A stretch of 64,000 nucleotides of DNA. Source: Entoloma clypeatum. Taxonomy: Eukaryota; Basidiomycota; Agaricomycetes; Agaricales; Entolomataceae. Each line of letters begins with the position of its first letter. The first letter of the stretch is position 1. The position numbers and the translations under genes were made by a program. The stretch covers positions 5,022,001-5,086,000 of the forward strand of contig OY751485.1 in the NCBI GenBank assembly GCA_963565915.1. Direction: 5' to 3'. The notes below the pieces were generated by a model. The model saw only the letters and a program-made list of their open reading frames with translations. It was not told the origin of the DNA and made no database searches. Positions 43,180-54,601 of the stretch are shown here, in pieces.

Positions 43180-44265
43180 GGTGTTTTCTCACCTTCATTT
43201 CCATCTTCTGTTTTTTTTTCCTTTGCATCTTTTCATCCATCCATCCATCCATCGTTGTGCACCATCCTCCTGTTGTTGTCTGCTTCATCCATTCCACATG
43301 CATCCCATCCATTCACAATGTTCGATTATGCTTATTATCATCGCCATGTCTCCTCTGCATCGCCCCCCATCCCCATTTTTTTTTGTGGGCATCGTCATTC
43401 AACTTCATTCCCATAATTTCTGGGATTTGGTCTCGGTTGGAACCGTACAGACTATTCCATACATCCACCCCCATCATTTTACTCTACTTGTCATATGTTC
43501 CTTGCTCCACTCGCTGCCCCTGCTTGGCGCCTCATGTGCTTCTACATAGTCAGGCAGATTCCGTTCCGGTTTCGTTTTGTTGTTCTACCTTGTTTCTTCT
43601 TGTGATTGGTATTGAGAAAAATGTGTATATCATAATAGTACGGATGAGGATTGGAATAGAATATTGAATAACATTTCTCGGTCTCGTCATATTGCCTTTG
43701 CATGAATCTGAATTCGAGCTTAGCCGGTGGCTGTGTTAATGTTATCTTTTTCTGCCTCCAAGTACGGCGCAACCGAATTGTGTCGCGATTAAATCAGAAC
43801 GCTCAGGCTTGGCCCAGCTTGGCCCCAAGATAACCTCCCCCCTGGTGCAGTAACTCGAGGGAAAGGCATCCCACACCCGACCATACTTGGGTTGTACATA
43901 TATTTACGTGCTGCCACCATGCCACTCTCCCAAAATCCACAACCATATATAAATACCGAAAATCGAGGAATCCTCGCCAAGCCTTTGTCGCCCCCTGAAC
44001 AGCACAGGAACTTGGCAGGGTCCCCCAAGCAGTTCCTTCATAAACCAAGGCTGGGTGACAGTAGGTGTCGGTGGATGTTCAACAAGCCACCGCTCTCCGT
44101 TGGGCCCAGGCCCATAGCCGTCGTTCCTTTGTGCCGTCCATCGACTGTACTTAAAGGCCTTGCCAACCTGTTCTCAATCCTTGGAATTACCCCACGTGTC
44201 AGGAGCCGCCCCTCCGTCCTTGCGAAATCGATTCAGACTGACACCCCTTGAGAGGCCCTCCCGCT
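43180..44265. other. Intergenic with CCAT microsatellite
   Basis: A CATC tetranucleotide run of about five units lies at 43231-43252 in the presumed CDC6 3' region. Otherwise the stretch is pyrimidine-rich and without genes. Confidence 0.4.
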
Positions 44266-45082
44266 ATGTCCACCACTCGAACGACACGCACGGCTCCAAT
44301 CACCACCCGCTTACCCACAACGTACGTATTCGCACCTTCTGGCTCAGTTCCTGCCCGTTTTGAGACGCAGCCCTCTTGTGATCCAACAGCATCCCAATTT
44401 CTACAAACACGAAGGCAATCGTCACCACCACGAAAGTAGGCAGTAGTACCACAACCACTCGCGGTTCGAAACCATACAACGGTGGCTCAGCAAGCACGGT
44501 TCATCTCAGTACGGCGGCTGCGATAGCCATCTCCGTTGCCCTCGGTACGTACGCCTTTCCTCATCGTCCTCTGTCCAACCACAACTCAAGTTTTACCACA
44601 CGGAAAAACCAGTCCTCATCGTCGCCCTGGTCCTCGTGTTCGTCTGGCACCAACGCAACAAGCGACGGCGGGCACGAAACCTGCCACGTGCAACCAGCTT
44701 CACAGGCTCCGAGTCCCCTCATCCCAACTCAGAGTTTCCTGAACCTGAAAAGGGCGAAGCGGGCAACACTTCCGGCGCTGTACCCGTCGCGCTCTTACCG
44801 TCACGCAGTCCAGCAGGCAGCATTCATGGCCAGGGCGCTGGATCAGAGTCCGAATCGGTGGGCTACAGACCCGTGTATGTCGAACGCACCGTCCCTGTTC
44901 CTGGCCCATGGGTTCCAGGTGCGAACAACTCGAACCCTGGATCGACCCCTCATCCCCATTCTTTGCCGTCACCGTACGAACCACCTTGGGCACCTCCCCC
45001 GCATGAGTTTTCAGCCATCCCCACTCGTGTTCATGCTCAGAAGGAGACACACCTGCCTGGATCTCATCGCGATGATACTTGA
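44266..45082 (+). CDS. Small Thr-rich single-pass membrane protein, copy 1 of a tandem pair
   Basis: A Thr/Ser-rich ectodomain starts MSTTRTTRTAPITTRLPTT and continues IVTTTKVGSSTTTTRGS, predicted to be O-glycosylated. One membrane helix (LSTAAAIAISVALVLIVALV) is followed by the basic stop-transfer HQRNKRRRARNLPRATSF and a Pro/Ser-rich cytosolic tail with LPSPYE. Two introns: the first ends at CCAACAG (about 44322-44387) and the second splits the membrane helix (GCCCTCG to TCCTCATC). There is no classical signal peptide. Architecture is like fungal Mid2-type wall sensors or mucin-like proteins, but that is inference. The paralogue at 45776 has the same exon layout. Confidence 0.7.
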
Positions 45083-45775
45083 AACCGTTGTGGTCGTCGT
45101 CCCGATAACGGGAGATCGGCATACCTATAGATACTGATACCATACTAAGTACACCGATTGGATAAAGCGTTTTCTGGGGTCGACGTATTGTGACGCTCAT
45201 ATATGTGTTTTTTCGAAAGTAGAGTTATTGTAATTTGATGACTTTATACGCCCCGATCGTGCACAGGTTCATCAAGACAAATGCACTCTCAGGGTTTGAG
45301 AAATGCAGGAAGAGGCCCAGCAGCAGGCCTCAGCATCCCGTTATGCGAAACTAGCTAGCCTCTCCATCAAGACAAGTTTCCATTTCGGCCTGCATATATA
45401 CAAGGATTCTGCACGAACCCTACCCCGTTTTCCAAGCCAGGTTCGCATTTTGGTCTTCAACATCGGCGTCCATGTCCGGCGGGGAGGATATGTATTTTTA
45501 TCCTGGACCTTGCCACGATGGAATCAATGATTGACTTCTGTCAACTTCCCAACGAGAGTAATATTTACGTCATGGCAACCCCTTCGTTTTACCTTCATTT
45601 ATACTAATTGAGGTGAGACGACGGCGCGGCGACGACGACCGCCCCCCACTTGACAGGGTGTACTAACCGTTCACACCTAGGGCCGCCCCCGACGAAGTGA
45701 GTAAAAACCAGCCTTTTCAAAATTTTTTGTTTTCCCTTTGTCCATACTCAAAATCGAACGTCGTCTGCAAAGACA
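45083..45775. other. Intergenic between the tandem membrane-protein genes
   Basis: No gene is seen. It should contain the copy 1 terminator and the copy 2 promoter. Confidence 0.4.
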
Positions 45776-46523
45776 ATGTCGCAGGAGACCTCACACAAGG
45801 TGACGGTCAGTAGTACCACGGGCACAGTGCCAATCACTACCCGCTCTTCCACTACGTACGTTTGCTTGCTCTGGATGCCTGCCCCAGACTACTAAACTGG
45901 CCCCGTTATCATATCCAGCGTCCCAACCACCACTCGCGCCCACAAGACTGTCGTTACTACCTCCACAGTGCGCACCACTACCTCGGCTTCTCATACGTCA
46001 GCACCATCCGGGACCAACTCAGGGAAGACCAGTACGGGCGCTATCATCGGAATCGTCGTCGCAGCCGGTGAGCCCTCTATTCACTCGATGATTTTTTCAA
46101 CATCTCACATCTTCAAAAAAAAAAAAAAAAGTCATCGTCCTCGGCCTCGTCCTGATGTTCCTGTGGAACAAGCGCACAAAGCAGCGGCGCGCACAGAGAC
46201 TTCCACGTACAAGCGTATTCTTCGGTCCCACTGCGTCTCATGCCAACTCGGTGACTCAACCATCGCCATCGGAAAAGCTGGGGATGACAGGCTCCGGCGC
46301 TGTACCATCCGCGTTGATGCCGTCACGCACCCCCGCAGCCAGCATCCGCAGCCAGGCTACTGGATCAGAGTTCACGGTGGTGGGGAACCGATCGGTTTAC
46401 GTCGAAAACGCGGTTTCTCCCGCCCCGGATGTGGAAGCCAGGAAATTTTCACGTCCTGGATTGGTGCATCCTGACTCGTTACCTTCACCTTACGAGGTCT
46501 TCCCAACGGGCCCGTCCCACTAG
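45776..46523 (+). CDS. Small Thr-rich single-pass membrane protein, copy 2 of a tandem pair
   Basis: Starts MSQETSHKVTVSSTTGTVP and continues VPTTTRAHKTVVTTSTVRTT, a Thr-rich ectodomain. The membrane helix IIGIVVAAVIVLGLVLMFLW precedes NKRTKQRRAQRLPRTSVFFG and a tail containing SGAVPSALMPSRTPAASI, VGNRSVYVE and LPSPYEVFPTG. The same motifs in the same order appear in the 44266 gene (SGAVPVALLPSRSPAGSI, VGYRPVYVE, LPSPYE), which demonstrates tandem duplication. Introns occupy equivalent positions; the second contains an A17 run just before its acceptor. About 200 residues. Function unknown. Confidence 0.7.
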
Positions 46524-47085
46524 TTTGCCAGCCCTTTCCTCGGCTATTCAGGCCATATTTATTTATGCTCGGGAAAGAATCGAAACGGCGGATGAAAACA
46601 TATAAGACATATATTCCGTTCCGATACCACACTCTGGGACATTTTCTCTTCAAACATTTCACCATCTTTTAAAAATATATAATTTCTCGGTAGTAAACAT
46701 GACAATGGAAGCGAAAGTTACAGACGAAGCAGATAACAAAATGAATGGAACAAGGCACAAATCGCTCAGACCGGGTTCTCGCTTGGCGAGGATAGTACAA
46801 CTTGAAAAAGTGCTAACACATCGTGTTATCGGCTCTTGCGGAGGCGACAAAGCTGGTTATCTTGCAGGCTAGATACCGCATAATCGGAATTTCAGTTGAA
46901 GCAGAGCGGACCGCTAGGTGAGTTGGGAGCAAACTGGTTCGAGGGCTGTAATACAAGTCAGATTTCGGGGTGGGGCCATAAAATTTGGTGGAGGCCGACG
47001 CATAGAGGGAGTCGTCACTGGAGAATAGAGTACCGTTTGAGCTGAACGCAAGAATATTAGTAACTATCAGCGTCCCGGCATCAGA
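46524..47085. other. Convergent intergenic region
   Basis: Lies between the 3' ends of the copy 2 membrane-protein gene (plus) and SPO11 (minus). I see no further gene. Confidence 0.4.
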
Positions 47086-49109
47086 CTACCTGTCTTGAAG
47101 TTGTACGCCAGTGACGACCTGACTAACAGGTTTGATTGTCGACAAAATTTCAATTTCGGCCTTACGACGGTTATGCAACATATGCATGAGGTCCTTTCTG
47201 ATGCCGCTGTTAGATCCAATGGAAATGATCAGCCCAGGACATGCCTCCAACTTTGAGGCAATGGGAATGCCGTATTCCGCAGCATGGACAAACACTATAC
47301 AAGTTCATCAACCCGAAGAGTGGGAAGAGTCGCAACAGACCTTCTTGGCATCGTGTGCAGAGATGGGCAGCAGTCTATCTCTATCGATACCGAAGCTGAT
47401 GTGCATGCAGTATGAGCAGAGAGGAAATCACGAGCGCTATAGCTGCTTACTCGTCCAGTTCTGTTGACCACAGACCTAGCCACTGGAGTCGCGACGCGGC
47501 CAGCTTGTCATTCTCATGCCGAAGACTCCGACTGCCAAATTTGTACACTGAAAGAATTTCGATTCCATGCGGATCGCCGTCCACTAGCGCCAGAATAGGA
47601 ACGCTGAAGGAGATCCCGGACGAGTTGAGTCATCATAAAGTCGTCAACGTAAAGCAAAGAAGAAATTTCACGAGAGAGGAAGCGCGTCTGCAAGACTTTT
47701 TATCAAATGTCGAGTCGCTATGTCAGGGTAACCTTTTCCCTAGGTGCGATGATCGTTCGAGTTCGAAATGGCATAGTAATCGATAATCGTACCGTGATTA
47801 TGAGTCCGCGTCCCGGAAAAGAGGGGTGGTCCACGGTTTTTAGTCGGCAGAGGGTTTGGAACACTGCCTGAAAAAAAATGTTGACATGTTAGTGGAATTA
47901 CACATGGCAATAGTCTTTGGACCTCTTTTTCGACCACCAAAACCCATGACACATCTTCATCGACGCTAAAGGACTTTATGTCTTCTCCGATTGGAATCAA
48001 CGCTCCCTATTTTTTTTCCGCTGCTGTTAGTGAGAAGTTACCCAAGGGAAGATAAACCAACCTCAGAATCGTTGATACAAATCGTCTCGCCCGTCAGCAG
48101 ATGTATCGCAAGGCCAGAACCACAAACAAGACCCTTGGCGCTCGCACGCTGCCAATAATAGGTGAGAAGTCGTCCGAAAAGTCACAGACACGAGACATAC
48201 TATGTTTAGGTCGGAACGTTCCAATTCAAAAGTGGCGGCAAGGTCGTCCACGAGCTATAGGAGGAAATGAGCTCGGTCATCCAGGTTTCTGATTTGACCC
48301 ATACGGTATCAACGACGCGTTGACTCTTGAAAAGTGGGACGTCTTTGTAGTATATCTCTCTAACGAGGGGAAAATTTATAAGAGAGGCCTGTTCCAAATC
48401 GTCACGGTTGGCTTACCGCTTAGTTGCCGGGACGTTATCTACTATGGCTTCGTGCGTGAGATCCAACACCCTCAGAAGCTGAGCTAAAGAAGCTACGCGT
48501 CGATAATGAGGGAAAAGTACGCATATATGGACTTACCAAGCGGCCTTATGCTTCCTTTAGGGTACTTCCTGGGATATTTTATGGTTCTGAAGCATCTTGA
48601 ACTGGGCTCCAGTGTTGGATGAAGGGAATTGGAGCGGGACCGTTACTGGTCATCTTACCCTGCGTTTCCATCCTTGGTGCGGTCTACCAAACGCAACACA
48701 ACTTTCTCCTTAACTCGAGTGCGTTTCCCACCGAATTCATTCGTATCTGCGTCATCAGATTCGGCTCCTCCGTCCGATCCAGCATCAGTTTCGTCAGAAG
48801 GTGGAACCCGCCCGGAAAAAGCCAGCTGCGACAGGAGAGAAAGGACCATATCTTCGATCTGAGTGGCAGCCTGCGATAATCTGGGGAAGTGAATACATAG
48901 TACATATACCAATGAACCACGTCAGCTCAATGCAATCGTTAAATGATGGAAATGACACGCCGATCATCTGATTCTGACTCTCCTGGTTGAGAATCCGACT
49001 CGGACTGTGACAGAAAACCCAATTCAGGCTGATTGTCATCTGTCAGTATTTCGCCCTTGGCATTAGTACTTTCTACATAGAAGGTGGCATCGAGGGGATG
49101 GCGGGCCAT
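47086..49109 (-). CDS. SPO11: SPO11, meiotic DNA double-strand-break transesterase
   Basis: Spo11 is the Top6A-like protein that cleaves DNA in meiosis through a covalent tyrosine. Recognisable blocks are IEDMVLSLLSQLA, LAQLLRVLDLTHEAIVDNVP, then TKREIYYKDVPLFKSQRVVD (catalytic Tyr in the YY pair), VDDLAATFELERSDLN, VLVVEKEAVFQ and the Toprim motif VPILALVDGDPHGIEILSVY, with metal-binding DxD. The C-terminal EILSTIKPVSQVVTGVQLQDR-like helix ends at TAG 47086-47088. About ten small exons. The first exon probably begins at 49109 (MARHPLDATFYVEST) and may end at a GC donor. Some exon borders between 47290 and 48070 are approximate. All catalytic motifs are present. Confidence 0.88.
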
Positions 49110-49299
49110 GGGGAAGATGAGGAATCGATAACGGGGTCACTTGTAACAACCTTCGTAGTCACACCTATGCTACAATATAATTAAACAAGTTTGGGCCCAT
49201 TACGACTAAGCAAAATGGTATGGTGGTACATAGGGAGATCTAAGAGTCTAATCTAAAGTCTATAGATTCTCAATATTCAACACAGGTATGCAACAAAAT

Positions 49300-50298
49300 T
49301 CAATACCTTCGTGCATCTTCCTCAAGACCTTCGTTACCGGAATCAAAATCACCATCATTTTCGTATGGCCAGCTTTGATGGACGTTTCGAATGTGCCTGC
49401 TCATATTACTCCTCACACTGAAGCTCCGATGGCACCCTGGCGCTGGACATGTGAAAGCTACGAAACGAGGTGCGATTGAGCCACATTGGAGTCGGAACTA
49501 CACGGAATCAGCTTTACCTCTTTCACCCGTGTGTATCGCCATGTGAATCTTTTGGTGGAGGGAGGGTGTGAGTTTTCTTTGTGTTGCCGATGTTAATGGA
49601 AGCTCTGACGTACTTTGACTGCACTCGGCCTCCCGAATGTCTTGCCGCAGTAACTGCACGCATGTCCTTCGCTCGTCTTGACGATTGGACTTGAGGCCAC
49701 TTGCGGCTTCGCCGAAGATGGTCGAATCATCCCGGGTGCTGTTTGGATGCTAGGAGCGCACAGTGGCTGGGAAGGGTTCATGCTCCCCAGTTGAAACTGG
49801 TAATCGCGTTGTCCTGTAAGGTAGTATGGTTGACCTCCCCGATTTGAATCCGACAATTGGGAAGGTGGGTTCTAAAGTCCTCTGAACGGTGAGAAATCAT
49901 GATCATTGGCGTAGATGCCTTACCACGCTGTGATCTGGCGGTAGACGACGAGCAGAAGCGAGCGCGGTTAAAGTTTGATTCGTCTGCTGTGCAATGAAGC
50001 GCGGATCGTGGGTCGGGTATGGTTGGTGTATCACAGGATAGGGTTGTTGCCGCACAGGATTGGGCAATTGGCCACCTCGATGAACCGTTGGCACGGATGG
50101 ATAGTAGTTGTAGTAATCCTGGCCGGCAGAAGATACAGGCGAGAGGTAACGGTTTCCTGCCTCGTCGATATATGGCTCGTCAAGACCGTATGAGTAGGCT
50201 GTAAATTTCGCGTGATTTGGTATGAATCGGGTGACCTTGGCCTTGGATAGATCCACTCTACCTCGCTGTCCATTTCCGGGTGTTGATCCAAAAGACAT
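49300..50298 (-). CDS. C2H2 zinc-finger transcription factor (two fingers)
   Basis: Four exons are joined at good GT-AG signals. The N-terminus (MSFGSTPGNGQRGRVDLSKA) and middle are Tyr/Pro/Gln-rich and disordered (EPYIDEAGNRYLSP, QPYPVIHQPYPTHDP). Two classical fingers lie near the C-terminus: CSYCGKTFGRPSAVKIHMAI-H followed by the linker TGERA, then CPAPGCHRSFSVRSNMSRHI-RNVH. An acidic tail (NDGDFDSGNEGLEEDARRY) ends at TGA 49300-49302. This two-finger C-terminal arrangement is common in agaricomycete nuclear regulators. The targets are unknown. A longer start at 50415 is possible but less likely because MSFGS fits the exon better. Confidence 0.85.
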
Positions 50299-51732
50299 GA
50301 TGTGAGAGGAGGATGTAAGATAGAACGATGGATTGTGGGCCAGACACCAATAAGTAGTATTGGCTGCGGCGCCACTCAAAGAGTGAAAATCGCTTCCTTC
50401 ACGTGCTAAGAACAATGGATGAGTAAAAGACTCACGGAAAGATGAGTAGTGGAGACGCGTACCGATGACGACAAGCCTATTTCTGTTCGAAACTTGAGGT
50501 TGAGGTTGCTTGACAATAGCCAGAATGAAATGGACTTTTAAGTCATTCGAATCGCCCGCTCTCTGTGAGAGATTGTTGCACTAGACAGGACAAGGCACGT
50601 GTACAAGCATGTGTTCTGCAAAGAAAAAAAGGGTTCCACGAGTCCCCCGGTGGACTTTGTCGGCTGACTTTTGTCGGCTGTGTGAAGGTGAAACGATGAG
50701 GTTGTAGGCCCAGAGTAAGATATTTTGGGGTTATGCAGCTTCTGAAAAATGAATATCAATGGAAGAGGATAATAAATTCTTGTCGCGTTGAGAACCCAGT
50801 TTTTCGTACCCACGCCATACGACTCTTTACGAGGTACATATGCATGCCAGATAACCGATGAGAACCTTAAATCAAACAAACCACAGGCAGGGTCCAGGAA
50901 CCAACCAGGGGGGAAGGGGACTGATCGAGGATGTCATGGCGATGGCGCGCGGCCTTTGAAATGGGGAGCGGCACCGATGGAATGGCCAGATGGAGAATGA
51001 GGCCCGCCTTCAAGTTCCCAACGTTGGTAGAATTCATACTTACGAGACATTCACCCCCCCGCGAAGGGGTAAAACCAAAGGTACAATGGCACAATACCAT
51101 GAAAGTCATGCTGAATCACTTCATCGTCAGTACGGGACCTACGGGTGTTGCAGCTGTTATACTGCGACAGTTGTGATGTAGCCGGATGACAATCCGGCTT
51201 TTCCATGACACAACGGAAAATGTCATCTGGACTAGCCTGGAGCGAAGCAGGAAGTGGGTCCGAGGGATCGCTGACAGGGTAGACTTGCGCAACCGCCAAG
51301 ATCACAGTTACACCAGTGACGGGCCGGGGGTGGTTTGTGGATACAACCTTACAAGGTCAGATGGAAGCAGGTAGACTGGTGTCTGCAACGCATGGTACTT
51401 TGACGGTAAAAATGCAACGGTCGGTGGAATTGATATGTCAGCTCCGGATGAGCAAATGACGGGAAAAGCGGGGATCGAGTCCCCGTCCAACTCTAATTTT
51501 AGTATTCACTTATATGTCTGATGGGTGGAAAAGAACCTTTTCTGTTATTTGGGGCGAATAAACGAATAAACGATCACCGGATGCGCTTCAGAAAGCGCCT
51601 AGACGGGGGGGGGGGGGAAGAAGACCGGAAAAGCTGAGAGAATCACCGGCAACAGAAAAGAGGTTGACCGGTCAGCATAAGGCGGATGTGTAGATTCGAG
51701 GGGACGCAGCAAAGAACAAAGGAGTAAGTAAA
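50299..51732. other. Intergenic, no supported gene
   Basis: Frames of 60-113 codons on both strands lack domains and splice consistently with nothing. A G12 run lies at about 51606-51617. Confidence 0.35.
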
Positions 51733-52909
51733 TTAGACCCAGACTTGTGGATCAACCCCAAACCACATCGGCAGTCTCTGCCAAAGCTCCTCACGCGCGG
51801 CTTCGATAGCCATCGCAAACTCATTCCTACAGTATTCACAAGCGCGCAACCCAGCACCAAGTCTTCCTCCCAGGGCCTGGTCCCGCGTCTGCATCATCTC
51901 CGCGTCCAGCAAGGTAAACAAGGGATCCGCGCTTCTGGAGTTTGGACGAATGTTCCCGTTGATGTGGCGCAGCATTTCGAATGTGATGGCTTCGAATGCG
52001 GACTGGCAAATCCGCTGCTGAGCAGGATCGGGTTCAAGACGGTAGATACAAGACGGAGAGGTTTCGCGCCCTTCGAGCTCTGCAGCTATGAAAGAGGAGA
52101 GAAAACGAGAACCGTGTTCTTTTCCCCGGAGGAGACTGAATAGATCGGCATCTTGAAGTTGATAGTTCTTGCCCGTCAGAGGACATGTATACCCTTTTGC
52201 GGTTTCGCTTGCGGGGGAGCGAGACAGATCGTAGAACGCGGCTGGAAGAAGTTCGTAGGCCTTTGTGGCGTAGGCGAGGTTGATGACGAGACTGGGAGAC
52301 GTATCAGCGGTTGAAAAACAGGTCAGTTCCAGCGCATACATGGGGTGGGGGAACAATTTTCGCGGGTCATACATGCCCACAGAGTTGATACTTTTGGCTT
52401 CTCTCATTTCCCAATGCAACAGAGTCTTAGGCCATGCCACGGAGAGTCCTCGGAGAATATCCAGACGTAGGTGTCTGACTTCATAGGTCGTAGCCAATTG
52501 CAAGATTGTTGATACCACGCCGAAATCCTCGATGTCGTATTTCAGTGTAGAGCTAGCGAGTTTTGGAGGAGATGTAGAAAGAACCTACAGCGACTCACAT
52601 TCCGTCATACAAAGCCAAAAGAAAATGATATACGTTATTGGAAGGTTCTGAGAGCTCCAGGACGAGACGGCCTTCTAGGAGACGCTGTTTTTTTCCCTCT
52701 AGACCCTTGATAAGAGAAGCAAGAGGCGCTGAGCGGCGACAGAGAAAGCCTTGATGAACCAAGAAGTAGATAGTTCCAGTGAGCACAGCGAGACTGCCAT
52801 CGTTGAAACAGAGATCAGGGTGGCGACTTGGTTGAGGGTGCTCGACGTGTAAGACCGAAGGCGGGCCGCCACTACCAGAACACCTACGATTTGTGCTGAA
52901 GTCGTTCAT
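51733..52909 (-). CDS. BTB/POZ-domain protein of agaricomycete type
   Basis: Exon 1 (from 52909, MNDFSTNRRCSGSG) encodes HPDLCFNDGSLAVLTGTIYF then LVHQGFLCRRSAPLASLI and VYHFLLALYDG, the beta-strand and helix pattern of a BTB domain that begins with the usual HPDL motif. An intron (donor GTGAGT, acceptor CGCTAG, about 52613-52567) joins ALYDG to LKYDIEDFGVVSTILQLATT, the characteristic continuation, with TYEVRHLRLDILRGL. The rest is helical with CEYCRNEFAMAIEAAREEL near the end. BTB proteins commonly oligomerise or recruit Cul3, but this large fungal expansion is uncharacterised. A start 48 nt upstream (52957) is also open. Confidence 0.82.
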
Positions 52910-53304
52910 CCTTGTTCGTTTGACGAGAGGAATGCCATCAAGAAATGAGAAAAACACTGCAAAACAAACTCTTTACTTTCCAATTCTCGATCACGATGGT
53001 CAGTCGCGCGACAACTGTGCACCCCTCAAGCGGATCCTACATACTCTCCCCAAATCTACGCAATATGTGCATATCGAGCGATGGAAACAACGATCCAGAT
53101 AGGCCCAGATCAGATTCAGTGAAAAGGCTTGGAATTTCAATGATCAGCACTTGCCAGATTCTTGCGGACGCGATGCGTGTCCCGGGCACCCCGGCGTATT
53201 CTGGCTCTACGAGGACCCTTTTTTTCATGCTTTGAGCGGGTTCAAGTGGAGCATGCCATTTTCAACAAACCAGAAATGCTCAATGCTGACGATGTTTGCG
53301 CAAT

Positions 53305-53399
53305 GCATTAATGGGGTAGTGGTAACCTGGGTCGTTGCCATGGGTGATGGTCTGGTGAATCGCCTCGACCCGCCGGGGGTTCGATTCCCCCTTAATGCA
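53305..53399 (+). tRNA. tRNA-Gly (anticodon GCC), intron-containing, copy 1
   Basis: Acceptor GCATTAA pairs with TTAATGC, the D-arm is GGGGTAGTGGTAACCT, the anticodon stem GGTCG/CGACC encloses loop TTGCCA with anticodon GCC, and the T-arm GGGGGTTCGATTCCCCC is perfect. An intron of about 23 nt (GGGTGATGGTCTGGTGAATC-like) follows the base after the anticodon. Discriminator A. Confidence 0.93.
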
Positions 53400-54343
53400 T
53401 CCCCCGCCACGCAGCTTTTTGTAACTTAAACAACTACGAGTTCTTGACGAATCTGGATGGACTCATGAAAATTTGTTTTCAGCCCGCAGGATTTAGCAGC
53501 CGCCAGGAAAGATACTTTCCCCAAGTCCACACCAAACAAACTAGACCAGCCTCGGCCCGAGTCTCGGGTCTGTTCTCCCACACATGGGGAATGTGCGCGC
53601 TCCTCAGGCTTCCGTCATGATGGGCCCCCACGGCCGCTTTCTCAGCCGCTTGAATATATCTTGCAGGAACTCCATCGAGTACCTGTCAATCCCGTCTTTC
53701 CCAGAGCGGGGAAAATGATTTACCTTGCGTTTTCCATACGGAGCACTGAACTGATGATCGACAGCCCGCTCTTGGTGACTTGAAAATTCGCCAGTCTATC
53801 GGTCCTTGACCTGTAAGGCAAACGACAGAAACTGTCAGCAACCCCATCCCATCCCTGCAGATCAGAGTCACAAAGGGGGGTGGGGGGGGAAGACGTTGAT
53901 CCAAAGGTGTGTTTGTCGCCATTCGGATCCGGCGAATAACTTTTTCTTCTTCAGACCCGCCCCGCCGATGCGCGAACCGGGACTTGTGGGCAGTCCGACG
54001 CACGGATGCGGGGGGCGTATTTTTTTTTTTTTTTTTGGGGGGGGGGGGGGGAGCGGCCCCGAGAATATGGAGAGGCTTCATTGGAAATCGTAGGCGATGA
54101 TCGCGTTCGACCATGCGCCAAATGGTGGCAAAAAGATTGAATATCGAATGGTCGACCACACCTCCGAATCGCAAGGATCTGTTTTTCTGGGCATGCATGT
54201 ACGGGTGATGGAACATGATTTCTATTTCGAGGTAGAACGAGTCCCAAGCGACCTCCGTTGAGTCAAAGACTTCTTTTTTTTGTCTGAGTATGGGTAGGGA
54301 TGACATTATCTTTTATAATCCTCTGATTGAAAGACCTCGTCAG
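53400..54343. other. Intergenic with abutting homopolymers
   Basis: Contains T17 at 54020-54036 directly followed by G15 at 54037-54051. A 206-codon minus frame (53686-54306) crosses this run and is therefore unreliable. Confidence 0.4.
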
Positions 54344-54441
54344 GCATTAATGGGGTAGTGGTAACCTGGGTCGTTGCCATAAGCGAAAGGTGGTTTGTCC
54401 ATGAGCTCGACCCGCCGAGGGTTGGATTCCCTCTTAATGCA
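54344..54441 (+). tRNA. tRNA-Gly (anticodon GCC), intron-containing, copy 2 with T-loop variant
   Basis: Same body as copy 1 (GCATTAA...TTAATGC, TTGCCA loop) but with a different intron (TAAGCGAAAGGTGGTTTG onward, about 26 nt). The T-loop reads TTGGATT instead of TTCGATT, replacing the near-universal C56 that pairs with G19. The T-stem GAGGG/CCCTC is intact. It may be poorly functional. Confidence 0.8.
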
Positions 54442-54601
54442 GAAGAGACAGCCTGAAGTTGTTTTGCGCAGCGTTTGATGACGATGAGCAGTCAGGAGGG
54501 ACGGGGGTCATTGCCAATTGAACGATGAGAAGACGAAACGCTAAGGGGTACGATGAAATAGTGATTTGGTACAGACTCCACAAAAATTGATGTTTGGCTC
54601 C

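Noticed and set aside
51308..51490. Minus frame DSIPAFPVICSSGADISIPP suggestive of an aspartic-protease C-terminus
   Set aside because: No catalytic motif or adjoining exon could be found, so the resemblance is too weak.
53686..54306. 206-codon minus-strand frame with poly-Pro and poly-Lys
   Set aside because: It runs through the T17/G15 homopolymers, where the frame is unreliable.
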